DNA of 64,000 nt, from positions 1-64,000 of the forward strand of contig JALQPE010002607.1 in the NCBI GenBank assembly GCA_030407315.1. Direction: 5' to 3'. Within the stretch, counting starts at the first letter, position 1; each line of letters begins with the position of its first letter. The notes beneath the pieces are model-generated. The model was not told the DNA's origin, did not search any database, and saw only the letters and a program-made list of their open reading frames with translations. The position numbers and the translations under genes were made by a program. Of the stretch, positions 9,329 to 18,447 are shown in pieces. Origin of the DNA: Asparagopsis taxiformis (lineage: Eukaryota > Rhodophyta > Florideophyceae > Bonnemaisoniales > Bonnemaisoniaceae).

Positions 9329-11712
9329 TGGCGCCGTACATCATTTTCGACAGCAGTGAGCATTGGTTTGACGTGCTCGATGAAGGTCTATTCGCACCGA
9401 TGGAGCAGAAGCTAGATCTCTACCACAACAAAGCTCCCCTATCTCATCCTGATGGATATGGTGGAAAAGTAGAGACAAGAACCAGTGCGCAGCACAGTGC
9501 ATTTAGGGACCTTGTGAGGAAGTTCTTCGACCGGTTGCAGTTTCTTATCGTCAACCCGGACCTGTACACCTGGCCGGAGTCCGACCGCTGGGGGGCACTG
9601 GAAATATACTTCTCAAGCGGAAATCCGGACAAGCTGCCAGCGTATTTTGACACCCTCGACGAAGACGTTATGGCTGTCCTCCGCCCGGCACCACAAGCCG
9701 CGGACGCAGAAAAGGTCCCCAAGCCGGTTGATGACACTCCCACTCGTCGCAACACAGGAGGGAGAGGTTTGGTTCCGTCGACAAGACACACAACCAGGCT
9801 TCAACTTGGACCTGGGAGGACCAGTCTTACTGCCCAAGGGCCGTCTCCCCCGTCACCGTCACCCCATGCGACAGAAGAGCAGGAAAGTGAAGGGCAGGCT
9901 CTCGCAAAGGACTTTCTTTCGAAAATGAGTCAGTATTGCCGGGTGTACGACGTCCCTTTCGAAGATTTGGTCAGTGCCGACGAGAGCCGAGAACACGTGC
10001 CCATCACGGGCAACGTTCAGCTCATTCTGACTGATCCGCCCTACAATGTTCGTCGTAAGAGGAACGATTCCAACTCTTCGTACGACAGGCTAACTGCAGA
10101 AGATATGCAGGCTAGCATCGAAGTGTTTGACGAGCTGTTGCGCCCCGGTGGCCACGGCATCGTGTTCTGCTCGGTTTTGCAGTTCTACGAATGGTTCCAT
10201 TACTTGGAAACGTACAAAGGACCGCAGTCAGAAGGCCCAACCGATACTGCTGCCAGTGATGACGGGTCGGATGAAGAAGAGGTTACGTCCATGAATTCGG
10301 ACTCCGAAGCATCGCAGCACAGTGGCGAAGAAAGTGCGGATGAGGAGGAGGACGAGGAGGAGGAGGACGTCGTTCGGAATTCAGTTTTCTTCGTTGACGA
10401 GGTACCTCTGTTGTTTGTCCGACTACCTGGGCACCTCTATCAAATGCCGGGGCGGAAGAGGTACCAACGCATGAACATGGCAGAGGTCGCTATCCACTTC
10501 TGGAAGCGAGGTGTTCCGTTCAAGACCGGAAGCGAGATGGTGGCCTATAGGAACCACGGATACATGGACGGCACGTACCCGGCGTGGTGCAACGTCACCA
10601 TCAATATGCCCGCCATCGATTCGAATGAGATGGTGTGGCGAACAAGGAGCACAACCGGTGCTACGGTCAGAGTTCGTGCAGAGCAGAAGAGCGTCGCTCT
10701 CATGATGGAGTTGATCAGCCAGCATTCACAGCCTGGTGATATTGTTGTCGATCCATTCTCTGGCACTTTCGCAACGGGAAAAGCAGCTATGAGCTTGCCT
10801 GAGCACCGTGTTTTCGTCGGCAGTGACATGGACAAATTGTGTGTGGTACGATCGCTTCCAAAGCTGTGTGCAGTCATGTCACGTGTAATTCTTTCAAACA
10901 ACACTGACATGAGGGTCACGACAGAAGCGAAACAGAGTGCTGAGAAGTTCTTGGCGTCCCCCTCTGTCACGATGCGTACGCAGAGGGAACGCAGGATCAT
11001 CGAACCCCCACCTGGCCTTCCCCTGTACCAGAGGTTCCCGAAATATATTCGGCAGTACCTCTGGCAGCTGTGCCCAGAGTCGATTGCGTCGCGCGAGCAC
11101 ATGGAAAAACCGGTACATTATTGGCCACCTTCCCTGCGCCGCTGGTTGCAAACTGAAAACCCTCGCGTGATGCGGGCACACGATTGTGTTGCGAAAAAAT
11201 TGAGCGTTCGACCATCGCTGATTAAGCATCCAAATGCAGGAAGAGGGCTCTTCGCTGAACAGACATTTAATGTTGGCGACGAAGTATGTGCATACTACGG
11301 AACTGTTGTGTACTCTGATATGAGCAAGGAGTCGATGAGGTTCGCGTACGGAGAGGGTCACATGGCGATAACGAAGGAAACATTCTTGATGTATGCCATC
11401 AAGCTGTATGCAACAGCGGAGGACGACGAAAACATCGAGCATCCAATTTGGATTGTTCCGGCTCCGTTCTGTTCGGCGCAGTTCATCAACGACCCGCGGT
11501 ATTTGCGAGGTGAGGACACTCCGGCGGAAGACACCAGGCGGATGGCCAACGTCGAGTTTGTCGAGAACTACAGCAGCGGTTCGACGGGGAAGAAGCTCAA
11601 GGCGAAGGACCTAGAAAATCCGAAGATCATTGTAGTACGTGCAATCCGCGATATCCGTCCGGGGCAGGAGCTCTACGTTCATTATGGGACAGCGTTTAGA
11701 GCATGGAATTAG
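9328..11712 (+). CDS. Fusion of a beta-class DNA methyltransferase (DPPY) with a SET domain
   Basis: 794 codons from the ATG at 9328; an open frame exists further upstream but has only a TTG start. Residues about 225-510 form a DNA amino-methyltransferase. LILTDPPYNV (Asp at 236) is catalytic motif IV, and VVDPFSGTFATGKAAM (Asp at 475) is the AdoMet-binding motif I. Catalytic motif first and AdoMet motif last is the beta-class order typical of N6-adenine or N4-cytosine enzymes. Between them is a long acidic insert (about 310-350) rich in Asp, Glu and Ser. Residues about 615-790 form a SET domain: GRGLFAEQTF, VCAYYG, AQFINDPRYL, ANVEFVENY and GQELYVHYG ending in TAFRAWN, the usual GxG, Asn/His-like and Tyr elements of lysine methyltransferases. 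The fusion suggests a protein that methylates DNA and also histone or another protein. The enzymatic call is from motifs; the activity is inference. Confidence 0.8.
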   Translation: MAPYIIFDSSEHWFDVLDEGLFAPMEQKLDLYHNKAPLSHPDGYGGKVETRTSAQHSAFRDLVRKFFDRLQFLIVNPDLYTWPESDRWGALEIYFSSGNPDKLPAYFDTLDEDVMAVLRPAPQAADAEKVPKPVDDTPTRRNTGGRGLVPSTRHTTRLQLGPGRTSLTAQGPSPPSPSPHATEEQESEGQALAKDFLSKMSQYCRVYDVPFEDLVSADESREHVPITGNVQLILTDPPYNVRRKRNDSNSSYDRLTAEDMQASIEVFDELLRPGGHGIVFCSVLQFYEWFHYLETYKGPQSEGPTDTAASDDGSDEEEVTSMNSDSEASQHSGEESADEEEDEEEEDVVRNSVFFVDEVPLLFVRLPGHLYQMPGRKRYQRMNMAEVAIHFWKRGVPFKTGSEMVAYRNHGYMDGTYPAWCNVTINMPAIDSNEMVWRTRSTTGATVRVRAEQKSVALMMELISQHSQPGDIVVDPFSGTFATGKAAMSLPEHRVFVGSDMDKLCVVRSLPKLCAVMSRVILSNNTDMRVTTEAKQSAEKFLASPSVTMRTQRERRIIEPPPGLPLYQRFPKYIRQYLWQLCPESIASREHMEKPVHYWPPSLRRWLQTENPRVMRAHDCVAKKLSVRPSLIKHPNAGRGLFAEQTFNVGDEVCAYYGTVVYSDMSKESMRFAYGEGHMAITKETFLMYAIKLYATAEDDENIEHPIWIVPAPFCSAQFINDPRYLRGEDTPAEDTRRMANVEFVENYSSGSTGKKLKAKDLENPKIIVVRAIRDIRPGQELYVHYGTAFRAWN

Positions 11713-11934
11713 GGTCACGAAAGACATAGTCATTTCGACTACAAATAAAGCTACGTTCCAGAGTTGAAGTATATCATATAATGCAGCATGTCCAGCCACC
11801 ATTACTCCAGGGTGAAACCTATTGAGCAGTACTCGCCTGTCAAAAACCAATCGTTCACACTCTAGGTGCACTTCGTCCGAGCAGTGAACCTGACTGTTTG
11901 GATGCTGTTATGCGTGCAGATGCAAAATACACGA
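11713..11934. other. 3' flank of the methyltransferase-SET gene
   Basis: Short AT-leaning stretch between the stop codon and the right inverted repeat, with AATAAAG at about 11744 as a possible polyadenylation signal. No gene seen. Confidence 0.4.
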
Positions 11935-12216
11935 CCAAGTTGAAATGGACGCCCGGTGGATGTCCAGCTCAGTTGCATTGCTGTCCGGCCCAGAAATTCT
12001 ACAATTCAGGGCAGAAAAAAATATTGCAAAAAACATCCATTTCAGCGGGTCTATTGTGCCGTACGGCACACCCCCATCTCAAAAACATGTTCACATGTGC
12101 ATGTTTTTGAGAATAGCCCAAATTTTAATTCAAATCAGGACGTCTTCCGGACATAGGGGTGCTCGCGGCCTAGCTCTACAGCTGTAATTGTACCTCATTA
12201 AATACTGTTGATGACT
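11935..12216 (-). repeat. Right terminal inverted repeat
   Basis: Reverse complement of the left repeat at 3992-4297, including GGATGTCC, GTGCCGTACGGCAC, the CATG stem-loop (12085-12103) and outer GGGGTGCTCGC, AGCTCTACAGCTGTAATT. The outer sequence is shared with the first unit at 4.0 kb and not with the internal array units, which is why I take it as a true end. Confidence 0.65.
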
Positions 12217-12372
12217 GCCTACCGTATACAATCTGGGCTGTTGGCGTATTATCCGGTACTTGACCTGACCTGAACGTTCATCGCAGACCGTTGTGGTTAC
12301 CGACACTATACAGCAATCTTTTTTGTATCTCGTGCAACTCAATCGTTCCATCGCTTCCGGGAAAGCTTCATT

Positions 12373-14658
12373 ATGCCGCCGCGTATTGCGAAGAAAGCTC
12401 CAAAGCCTCCGGGCCTCCAGAAAACCCGGTCAGCAGCTGCTGTATCGAGTGCCCGACAATCCCGTGCGAAGAAGCGGTCTGGGCCTACCGGCAGCATTGA
12501 ACCGCGGTCCGGTAGTCGCAAGACGGACCGGCGCAGAACTGGGGATCCGCAGCGAGAAAGTGAGGAAGGAGGAACGGCGCGGAGAGAGATGGGGGTTGAC
12601 CGAGGCAAGCGTGCTCGCAGGGACAGTGAACATCATGATGATGACATGATAGTGGCTCAAAACATGTTGGAATTGCGGCAGAGTGCTATGGCAAAGGTAG
12701 TTCCTCCCGGGTTGGCAGATGCGGAGGTGCTGCAGACGGAGTCCCAGCCGGGGGCTTCCGACACACTGGAGGCTGTGACCCCCACTGCGCCAACTATGCC
12801 GAGTACATCAGCCCCAGCAGGTAATGCAGTCAGGGACCCGAGGATAGCGGCAAGGGATGTTGTTTCTGAGCAACGTTCACAGGATGCCAACTATCATCGG
12901 CGGTCAGGTGGTACTGAGGGGAGAGAGCAGCCGGAGTGCGGGCCTCGTCACAACAGAGTGTCATTGGTGCCAAATATGCGCGTAACGCCCCCGCGACGTC
13001 AGGCTATTGCCGATGGAGGACATCATATTCCCGATAGCGTGGGAGATGGGGGGACGGTGAGGGCAGAGAGGTTGCATCCGCCGGAATCCATCGATTTAAT
13101 GGCGAGTCGCATCAATGCGCAGAAGAAGAAGATCGCGGAGCTGGAAAAAAAAGTGTTTAGCCAGGACATAGCAAACAAGGCGCTCACCACGGAGATTGTT
13201 GCGTTGGAGGCTAAGGTGAAGACTCTGCAGGCGGAAAATGCCAGCCTTACTGCAATTGCGAGAACAGGTAGAATCAGTGATCACGGTGGCGGTAAGTCGA
13301 AAATACAGAAAGCCATTCCTGTGAAATACCTTGGAGTTCTTAGGGCGGTTGAGGAAAACCTGACAAAGTGGTGCAAGAACGAGACTATGGAGCTGGACCC
13401 TATAGCGGAACAAACGCAGAGACGTTGGACTGGACGTACCATCGAGGTAGAGCCGGTAGAAGGGACACTTTGGAGCGAAAACGGTGTAGGATATATTGCT
13501 ACCCCTCCGGGCTATATCATCAAGAATCTGCAGTGGTATACACCTTCGTACAGGGACGAGAGTGATCTGCTGAATGACTTGGTGCGACACGTACTGCGTC
13601 AAAGTCCGTGGTGTGATGTGTTTTCCGATGAGGAGCAGCGTGTGTGCTGTCAAGAGGCTGTGGCGGGGAGCAAGGAATTGAAAGTGAAGGTGACGCAGAA
13701 ACTGTCCGACGTGATGAGTGCACGGAAGCGTAATGCGAGGGACAGATTGTTCGGTTCGCTGGGGTACACGAAATTAATGTCTAGATGCACGATGCTGACG
13801 ACGCGAGCTGAGATGGACGAGCGAGAGGAACAAAAGCGCGAAGCGTCTGAGAAGCTTTTGAAACGGGAAAGTAACGGTGATTTGGATATGGGGAGGTGGC
13901 GAACGGCACCGTTCTCAGAGCTGCGATACAGCAAAGGCTTGGTTCCTGACAGCTTCGAAATGGAAGTGAATGGTGATGCATGGTTTAACAACCGAGTAGC
14001 TGTGAATGTGCTGGACATCTTCAGGGGTTATTCGATACGACCAGAACAAGTAATGGACATAGAGACGAGCATACTAACGCTGGCGCGCCTGGATGCTTGG
14101 CTAGTGACTACTGTGGAGTGTTTGGATGAACCGAAGGGGAAAGGAGGTGCACGGCAGAAGGAGTTTACAAGGCGGTACAGTCAATATGTGGGGGTAGCTT
14201 TTCAGCAATTAGTTGGTATGGTGGTGTACTGCATGTCTTGTCTCCAAGGCTCGCAAGCAAGGGAAGAAACGGACGTTGTCGAGAGCGAACAGCGGACTAG
14301 TGCACAGTCACGGCATGTGTTTGCAAGCCGTACTGTGACGAGAGAGGCTGTTGAAGTGTGGCAAAGCGGAGAGGGGTCTGGAATTGTTCATGTCGTTGAT
14401 GATGTAAACCGCTGCTCATCACTTGTTCTAGTGTCCGAGGATTGGATTCAATCGCATATTACGTCAAACCTCGGTGCTGTAATGGATTGTGTGATTGCGC
14501 AAGGACTAATTGGCGCAGAACTTTTCGTCGTTGACCCATATGCTGGACACCTGAGTGCAAACCTGAATGTCGAAATCAATGCCCCACAGTATGGGGGCAT
14601 GGAGCGGCGCCATGCAGCCACTGCTGATAACGGTTTTGGCGTAATGGAGGATGGTTGA
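12373..14658 (+). CDS. Large coiled-coil protein of unknown function
   Basis: 761-codon ORF starting at ATG. The first ~90 residues are strongly basic (MPPRIAKKAPKPPG, many Arg/Lys) and low in structure, consistent with DNA binding or nuclear import. Residues about 235-295 form a coiled coil (INAQKKKIAELEKKVF, EIVALEAKVKTLQAENASL). The rest is globular-looking, with LRQSPWCDVFSDEEQRVCC and ARLDAWLVTTVEC among the more distinctive stretches; I do not recognise a family. It converges on the Plavaka-like transposase gene (77 bases between stops) and lies in the same repeat-rich interval. That suggests an accessory protein of the same mobile element, but this rests on position only. Confidence 0.7.
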   Translation: MPPRIAKKAPKPPGLQKTRSAAAVSSARQSRAKKRSGPTGSIEPRSGSRKTDRRRTGDPQRESEEGGTARREMGVDRGKRARRDSEHHDDDMIVAQNMLELRQSAMAKVVPPGLADAEVLQTESQPGASDTLEAVTPTAPTMPSTSAPAGNAVRDPRIAARDVVSEQRSQDANYHRRSGGTEGREQPECGPRHNRVSLVPNMRVTPPRRQAIADGGHHIPDSVGDGGTVRAERLHPPESIDLMASRINAQKKKIAELEKKVFSQDIANKALTTEIVALEAKVKTLQAENASLTAIARTGRISDHGGGKSKIQKAIPVKYLGVLRAVEENLTKWCKNETMELDPIAEQTQRRWTGRTIEVEPVEGTLWSENGVGYIATPPGYIIKNLQWYTPSYRDESDLLNDLVRHVLRQSPWCDVFSDEEQRVCCQEAVAGSKELKVKVTQKLSDVMSARKRNARDRLFGSLGYTKLMSRCTMLTTRAEMDEREEQKREASEKLLKRESNGDLDMGRWRTAPFSELRYSKGLVPDSFEMEVNGDAWFNNRVAVNVLDIFRGYSIRPEQVMDIETSILTLARLDAWLVTTVECLDEPKGKGGARQKEFTRRYSQYVGVAFQQLVGMVVYCMSCLQGSQAREETDVVESEQRTSAQSRHVFASRTVTREAVEVWQSGEGSGIVHVVDDVNRCSSLVLVSEDWIQSHITSNLGAVMDCVIAQGLIGAELFVVDPYAGHLSANLNVEINAPQYGGMERRHAATADNGFGVMEDG

Positions 14659-14735
14659 AATTAGTGCAGTAAATGTGACGTTGACTAGAAGGTTTATCAT
14701 GTAGTACATTATCAATAGAGTGCTGCGATTTAGAT

Positions 14736-17700
14736 TTATTCTTCTTCATTATCATCTGTGAATTGGTAATCAGTGTTGGTGTAGAAGCGGTTGAGATAGA
14801 AACGGTGGTCCGACCAGTGCATTTGTTTCGTAAATGGCTTGACTGGAAAGTTACTTCGTACGATGTGCACGGTGCCAGATATAGTAGATGCAGGAATGAG
14901 GTCAAACCAAGGACCACCTGCACTGTGGGATGCAGTGTCATTGCTGTCAACGGATCCGTTGTCCGGGTCCCATGTGGACCACTTTAAACAAATGCACCCA
15001 AGTGATTTTTCCACAGCGGTTTTTGGGGCAAAGCAGGTCATATACTGAACGAAAGCGAGTTCTACAGGTTGAAACAGGTTTGGAGACTGCAGGCGTACCA
15101 GTGCCAGGACGCGCCCTACCCATATGGTTCTGTAGTCATCGGCAGTTCCGGAGATGACGACAAAGGAGTACTGCGATCTCTTTGCGGGGCCGAACGATGA
15201 AGTTGCAAAGACGCGCTGCTGCTTGTGCCTCGACACGTTTGTGGGGCGAAGCATGCCACTGTGCGGGTCAAAGTCGTCGGCATCTGGGACATACCCTCCC
15301 ATGACGTAGGCGGACTTTACCACGGTGACGGAAATGTCCATGTCATGTATTGGAGGGCCTTCTGCCGTGGCGCGCAGTCTAGCGAGGGTGAGGAACGCTT
15401 GTGCAGCTGTGTCACCGAGTTGCTGGAATAGCGTTATGGTGCCAGACGGGAACGAGGAGTTGTGCAGAGGCAAAAGAGTGGCAGGATCGGGCTGTCCGTC
15501 GATATCTGCAACGAGGAGGGTTGCATCCGGCAGCAGGGAGGCAAAGTCGTGCAGTGCAACGGTGAATCCGTCGCGAACGAGTACTGCACCGTCTGTGGGC
15601 GATATCATGCGTGGGTTTCCCAATTTGTTCGATGGGGTGTGACCAGTTGGAGTGGCCAAGGAGAATTCCATGTGGCGAATAGTCTCTTCCATGGCTGTGG
15701 AGCGCCTTCGAGAGGTTTTCCTATAACTCTGTTTGAACAGAAGATGCGAGTGTTCGTAAGGGCCTGCATCAATATGTTCCAGGGCGCCATATCTCTGCAA
15801 GTCACCGGGAAGATGGTCTAGAAGATGGAACTTGAAAGTTTTGAGACCTGTGGTGTGGAATGGGCCGAGGGTGGAGAGCATTGATTGTTTGAAATAGGAA
15901 ATGGAGTTTTGGAGGCTTTCTAGTTCGGCGGCAGTCCAGTGCTTGATGCGACCGCGTTTCATGACCCATGCGACGAGGTCAGAGTATTGCGTGCAGATGG
16001 AAGTGAGGGGGGCTGTATCTACTTCGTCACAGCATGTGTCAATGAATGCTGCGATGAAAGGGAACACCATGTCGACATGGTGATAGTCTTTGGCTGCGAG
16101 CATGCCGCGTATGCCGTCCTCCGTGAAGAGGCCGTTCAAATTGGTGCCCTTCTCACCCTTGGAGAAGTCGACATGAAGACCGGTGATGTAGTAGTCGCGT
16201 TCGATAGCGGACAGAATGCTGTTTGAGCCGGCGAGGATGGATTTTTTCACCTTCTTGAAGGTGCGAGGTGTCCCGGAATGGGAGGCAGTGGTGGTGAGGT
16301 CTGGGGAGCTGAGGCGGTGGACAATGCACTGTTTGATGAGCTTTGAGATGCCGAGGTGGAGATTGTGCAGAGGCTCGAAGGAGAAAATGTTGTAGGGGTC
16401 TAGGGGACTGTTGGTGGGTAAAAGAGCGGTCGATTCGAGGACAGAGTGTTGTTCGAGGAGGGAGAGAGCTTCGAGCGGAGCAGTTGTATGCTCCTGAGCG
16501 CTCTCTTGGCGTGCAGAGCGTGTATCATCGAGGGAGCGGGGCTGGTGTGGCGCGCTGGATTCAAGTTGAGTGGCGGGGATGTAGCAGCGGTGGCAGGGAT
16601 GTGTGGTGGTAGTGCTGTTGCGAGTGCATGACAGCTCTTTGGCCTCTGGAAAGTCGCAGCAATAATTGGCTAGGATGGGAAAGCATTGGCGGGCAGTTGC
16701 AGTGGAGTCTGTGCAGGGGAACCCGGAAGAGAACGCGGTGGATAGGGACGAAAACACTTTTTCGAGTGCTTTATGAAGAATATCAATTTTGCGAGCGCGA
16801 CTAGCAGAACTAGAGGTTGTCGGCATTTCATCACCGAACAAGGCGTTGGACGAAGGGTTAACAATGTACGGAAGATACCCGACGATGGTGAGGCCGGTAC
16901 GGATGCAGTGGCGACGGAGGGGGGCGGAGAAGTTGAGCAGTGTGACGTGTATGGGGTATGCGACGATTGCGGAGCTCTTGAGGCTTGTGCTGCTCTTGTC
17001 GGAGTACACTTGGAGGAGGCCGGCAAAGGAGGAAGCGGTGGGATCAGTTTCCTCTGCCCATACGACCTGTGGATCTTCCGAGAGCTGCACGCGCTGTCTA
17101 GTAACCTGGTGCAGCGTTTTCGCGAATTCTGTGTGTAGGGGATGAGAAAATATTGCGGTACCGTCTGGGGCGGTCTGTGGGGAGGGGTGGAAGAGAGTAT
17201 TTTGGTCGTTAGCCAGTGCTAACTGCCTGCGGAGCATGTCGACTGGGTCGCGGAGGTACAGCTGTGCCGAGTACTTACCAGTTTTGTCTGGAATGATGTG
17301 GCTCTTGTAACCTTCGGTGCGGAAATGTGTTTCGACCATGGAAGCGGTAACGTGGCGACATTCTTCTACGGTGCGAACGGCGCTGTTGAACTTTTCTAGG
17401 GAGAATGCGGGGTCTTGTAGGATGGTGATGACTTCGCTCACGCGGCCAGCGCCGGCCTTGTACTCGAGGGTTGTGAGACTGGCGGCGAGGGATTGCACGA
17501 GGAGGTCTGCGCGGGAGGGGGTTGAGGTTGGTGGCAGTGAAGCGTCACAGGGTGAGTCGCTGGAGGAAGCACGACCAGATTCTGGGTCTGGGGAGCTGGG
17601 TTGCGGGGAATCATGGTCGCCGTTTCGAGCAGGCTCATGGGTGACGGCAGGGACACGAGCGTTGTTGAAATGTTGGGGAGAGGGGTTGAAACGGTAGCGA

Positions 17701-17774
17701 CACGTTCGCTCATGCAGCGCGAGCGCATAAGCATCTACGCAGTAGTAGAAGCACCCTTCATACTTGCATTCCAT
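14736..17774 (-). CDS. Plavaka-like (KDZ-type) DDE transposase, apparently intact
   Basis: 1012-codon intronless ORF with an ATG start. The N terminus has a zinc-finger-like C-x4-C-x12-H-x3-C (MECKYEGC...ALALHERTC). Residues 60-95 are a Ser/Pro-rich linker. The catalytic core shows the motifs I associate with Plavaka-family transposases. LLQVYSDKSSTS (Asp 259) is followed by AYPIHVTLLNFS. NYCCDFPEAKEL (Asp 374) is followed by HPCHRCYIP, a Cys-rich clamp. DPYNIFSFEPLHNLHLGISK (Glu 467) is the third motif. A C-terminal region includes GPFHTTGLKTFKFHLLDHL and AGPYEHSHLLFKQSYRKTSR. The family assignment comes from recalled motif patterns, not a search. The length fits and there are no internal stops, so the gene may be functional or recently active. 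Its own terminal repeats are not certain; flanking candidates are the arrays at 4.0-12.2 and 20.6-21.7 kb. Confidence 0.8.
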   Translation of the reverse strand: MECKYEGCFYYCVDAYALALHERTCRYRFNPSPQHFNNARVPAVTHEPARNGDHDSPQPSSPDPESGRASSSDSPCDASLPPTSTPSRADLLVQSLAASLTTLEYKAGAGRVSEVITILQDPAFSLEKFNSAVRTVEECRHVTASMVETHFRTEGYKSHIIPDKTGKYSAQLYLRDPVDMLRRQLALANDQNTLFHPSPQTAPDGTAIFSHPLHTEFAKTLHQVTRQRVQLSEDPQVVWAEETDPTASSFAGLLQVYSDKSSTSLKSSAIVAYPIHVTLLNFSAPLRRHCIRTGLTIVGYLPYIVNPSSNALFGDEMPTTSSSASRARKIDILHKALEKVFSSLSTAFSSGFPCTDSTATARQCFPILANYCCDFPEAKELSCTRNSTTTTHPCHRCYIPATQLESSAPHQPRSLDDTRSARQESAQEHTTAPLEALSLLEQHSVLESTALLPTNSPLDPYNIFSFEPLHNLHLGISKLIKQCIVHRLSSPDLTTTASHSGTPRTFKKVKKSILAGSNSILSAIERDYYITGLHVDFSKGEKGTNLNGLFTEDGIRGMLAAKDYHHVDMVFPFIAAFIDTCCDEVDTAPLTSICTQYSDLVAWVMKRGRIKHWTAAELESLQNSISYFKQSMLSTLGPFHTTGLKTFKFHLLDHLPGDLQRYGALEHIDAGPYEHSHLLFKQSYRKTSRRRSTAMEETIRHMEFSLATPTGHTPSNKLGNPRMISPTDGAVLVRDGFTVALHDFASLLPDATLLVADIDGQPDPATLLPLHNSSFPSGTITLFQQLGDTAAQAFLTLARLRATAEGPPIHDMDISVTVVKSAYVMGGYVPDADDFDPHSGMLRPTNVSRHKQQRVFATSSFGPAKRSQYSFVVISGTADDYRTIWVGRVLALVRLQSPNLFQPVELAFVQYMTCFAPKTAVEKSLGCICLKWSTWDPDNGSVDSNDTASHSAGGPWFDLIPASTISGTVHIVRSNFPVKPFTKQMHWSDHRFYLNRFYTNTDYQFTDDNEEE

Positions 17775-18375
17775 GTCGAGTTTTGACGCAAAAGGGAGGA
17801 TTGCGAGCTGAACAGGGGAGACTGTGCCGTCCAGATGCGACCAATTTTATTTTTGTGGTGCTTTCGAGACTTGGAATGTAACGTGTTCGTTCGTAGTTTT
17901 GTGGGTAGTAGTTTTGTGCTCACTCCAGCTGGCATCCCAACGGTGGAATTTAACCGAGAGTTCAATCATTTCCAACTGTTACATCACATTGCGTGCTGGC
18001 AACGTGTGCATGGAAGGACGAACGACCACCCTGGGAGATGAATTTTCAATTAATTCATTTGTAATAATAAACTTTTTTATTTCCGAACTTCGTGGAATCT
18101 GAATGTGCTTTACAGCGGATATGCCACGGATCATGTAAGGAAAGCAAATGGATTCTCATATATATGATTATATGTTTATATTTGTTGTTCTCGATCCGGA
18201 TCTCATTGTTCGGGGAATCAGAGACCATGGCTTGGGCCATACTCAATCTCACTGCCGGCGATGATTTCGAGTATGCACAGCAAGACTTAAGCGGACGCTG
18301 AAAGCTGTCCGGTCGACGCCGCAGGCTCCACTCCGCCCTCATCACCGACTGATATTCTTTGACCGACTTTGCTTT
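17775..18375. other. Upstream region of the transposase; no feature seen
   Basis: AT-leaning sequence upstream of the minus-strand transposase ATG. No supported gene; short ORFs are random in appearance. Confidence 0.4.
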
Positions 18376-18413
18376 GTACGTGCGCGAATCTTGATCAAGA
18401 TTCGCGCACGTAC
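18376..18413. repeat. Perfect 38-bp palindrome
   Basis: Reads identically on both strands, from GTACGTGCGCGAATCTTGA through its complement with no spacer. It can form a cruciform. It marks the left side of the tandem-repeat block that follows. Confidence 0.95.
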
Positions 18414-18447
18414 CTTCGTTCCATCCTCTACCCTCGAGGGTATGCGT

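Larger units (their letters stand above)
3992..12216. mobile_element. Inverted-repeat-bounded element carrying a DNA methyltransferase-SET gene
   Basis: The sequence at 3992-4297 is repeated in reverse complement at 11935-12216. The outer parts share GGCAGT, then TAATG, then AATTACAGCTGT, AGCTAGGC and GCGAGCACCCC, and continue into a core ending in TTTCAGGTTGGTCGTG on the left. Between these inverted repeats lie extra copies of the core in a tandem array (to about 6.9 kb), a Gly-rich repeat, one more core copy at 7983-8175, and the two ORFs 8516-9328 and 9328-11712. No transposase is seen inside, so it could be non-autonomous, mobilised by the Plavaka-like enzyme just to the right, or part of a larger element. 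I could not identify a target-site duplication, and the exact ends are approximate. An alternative pairing uses the 20.64-21.67 kb array as the right end. Confidence 0.6.
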
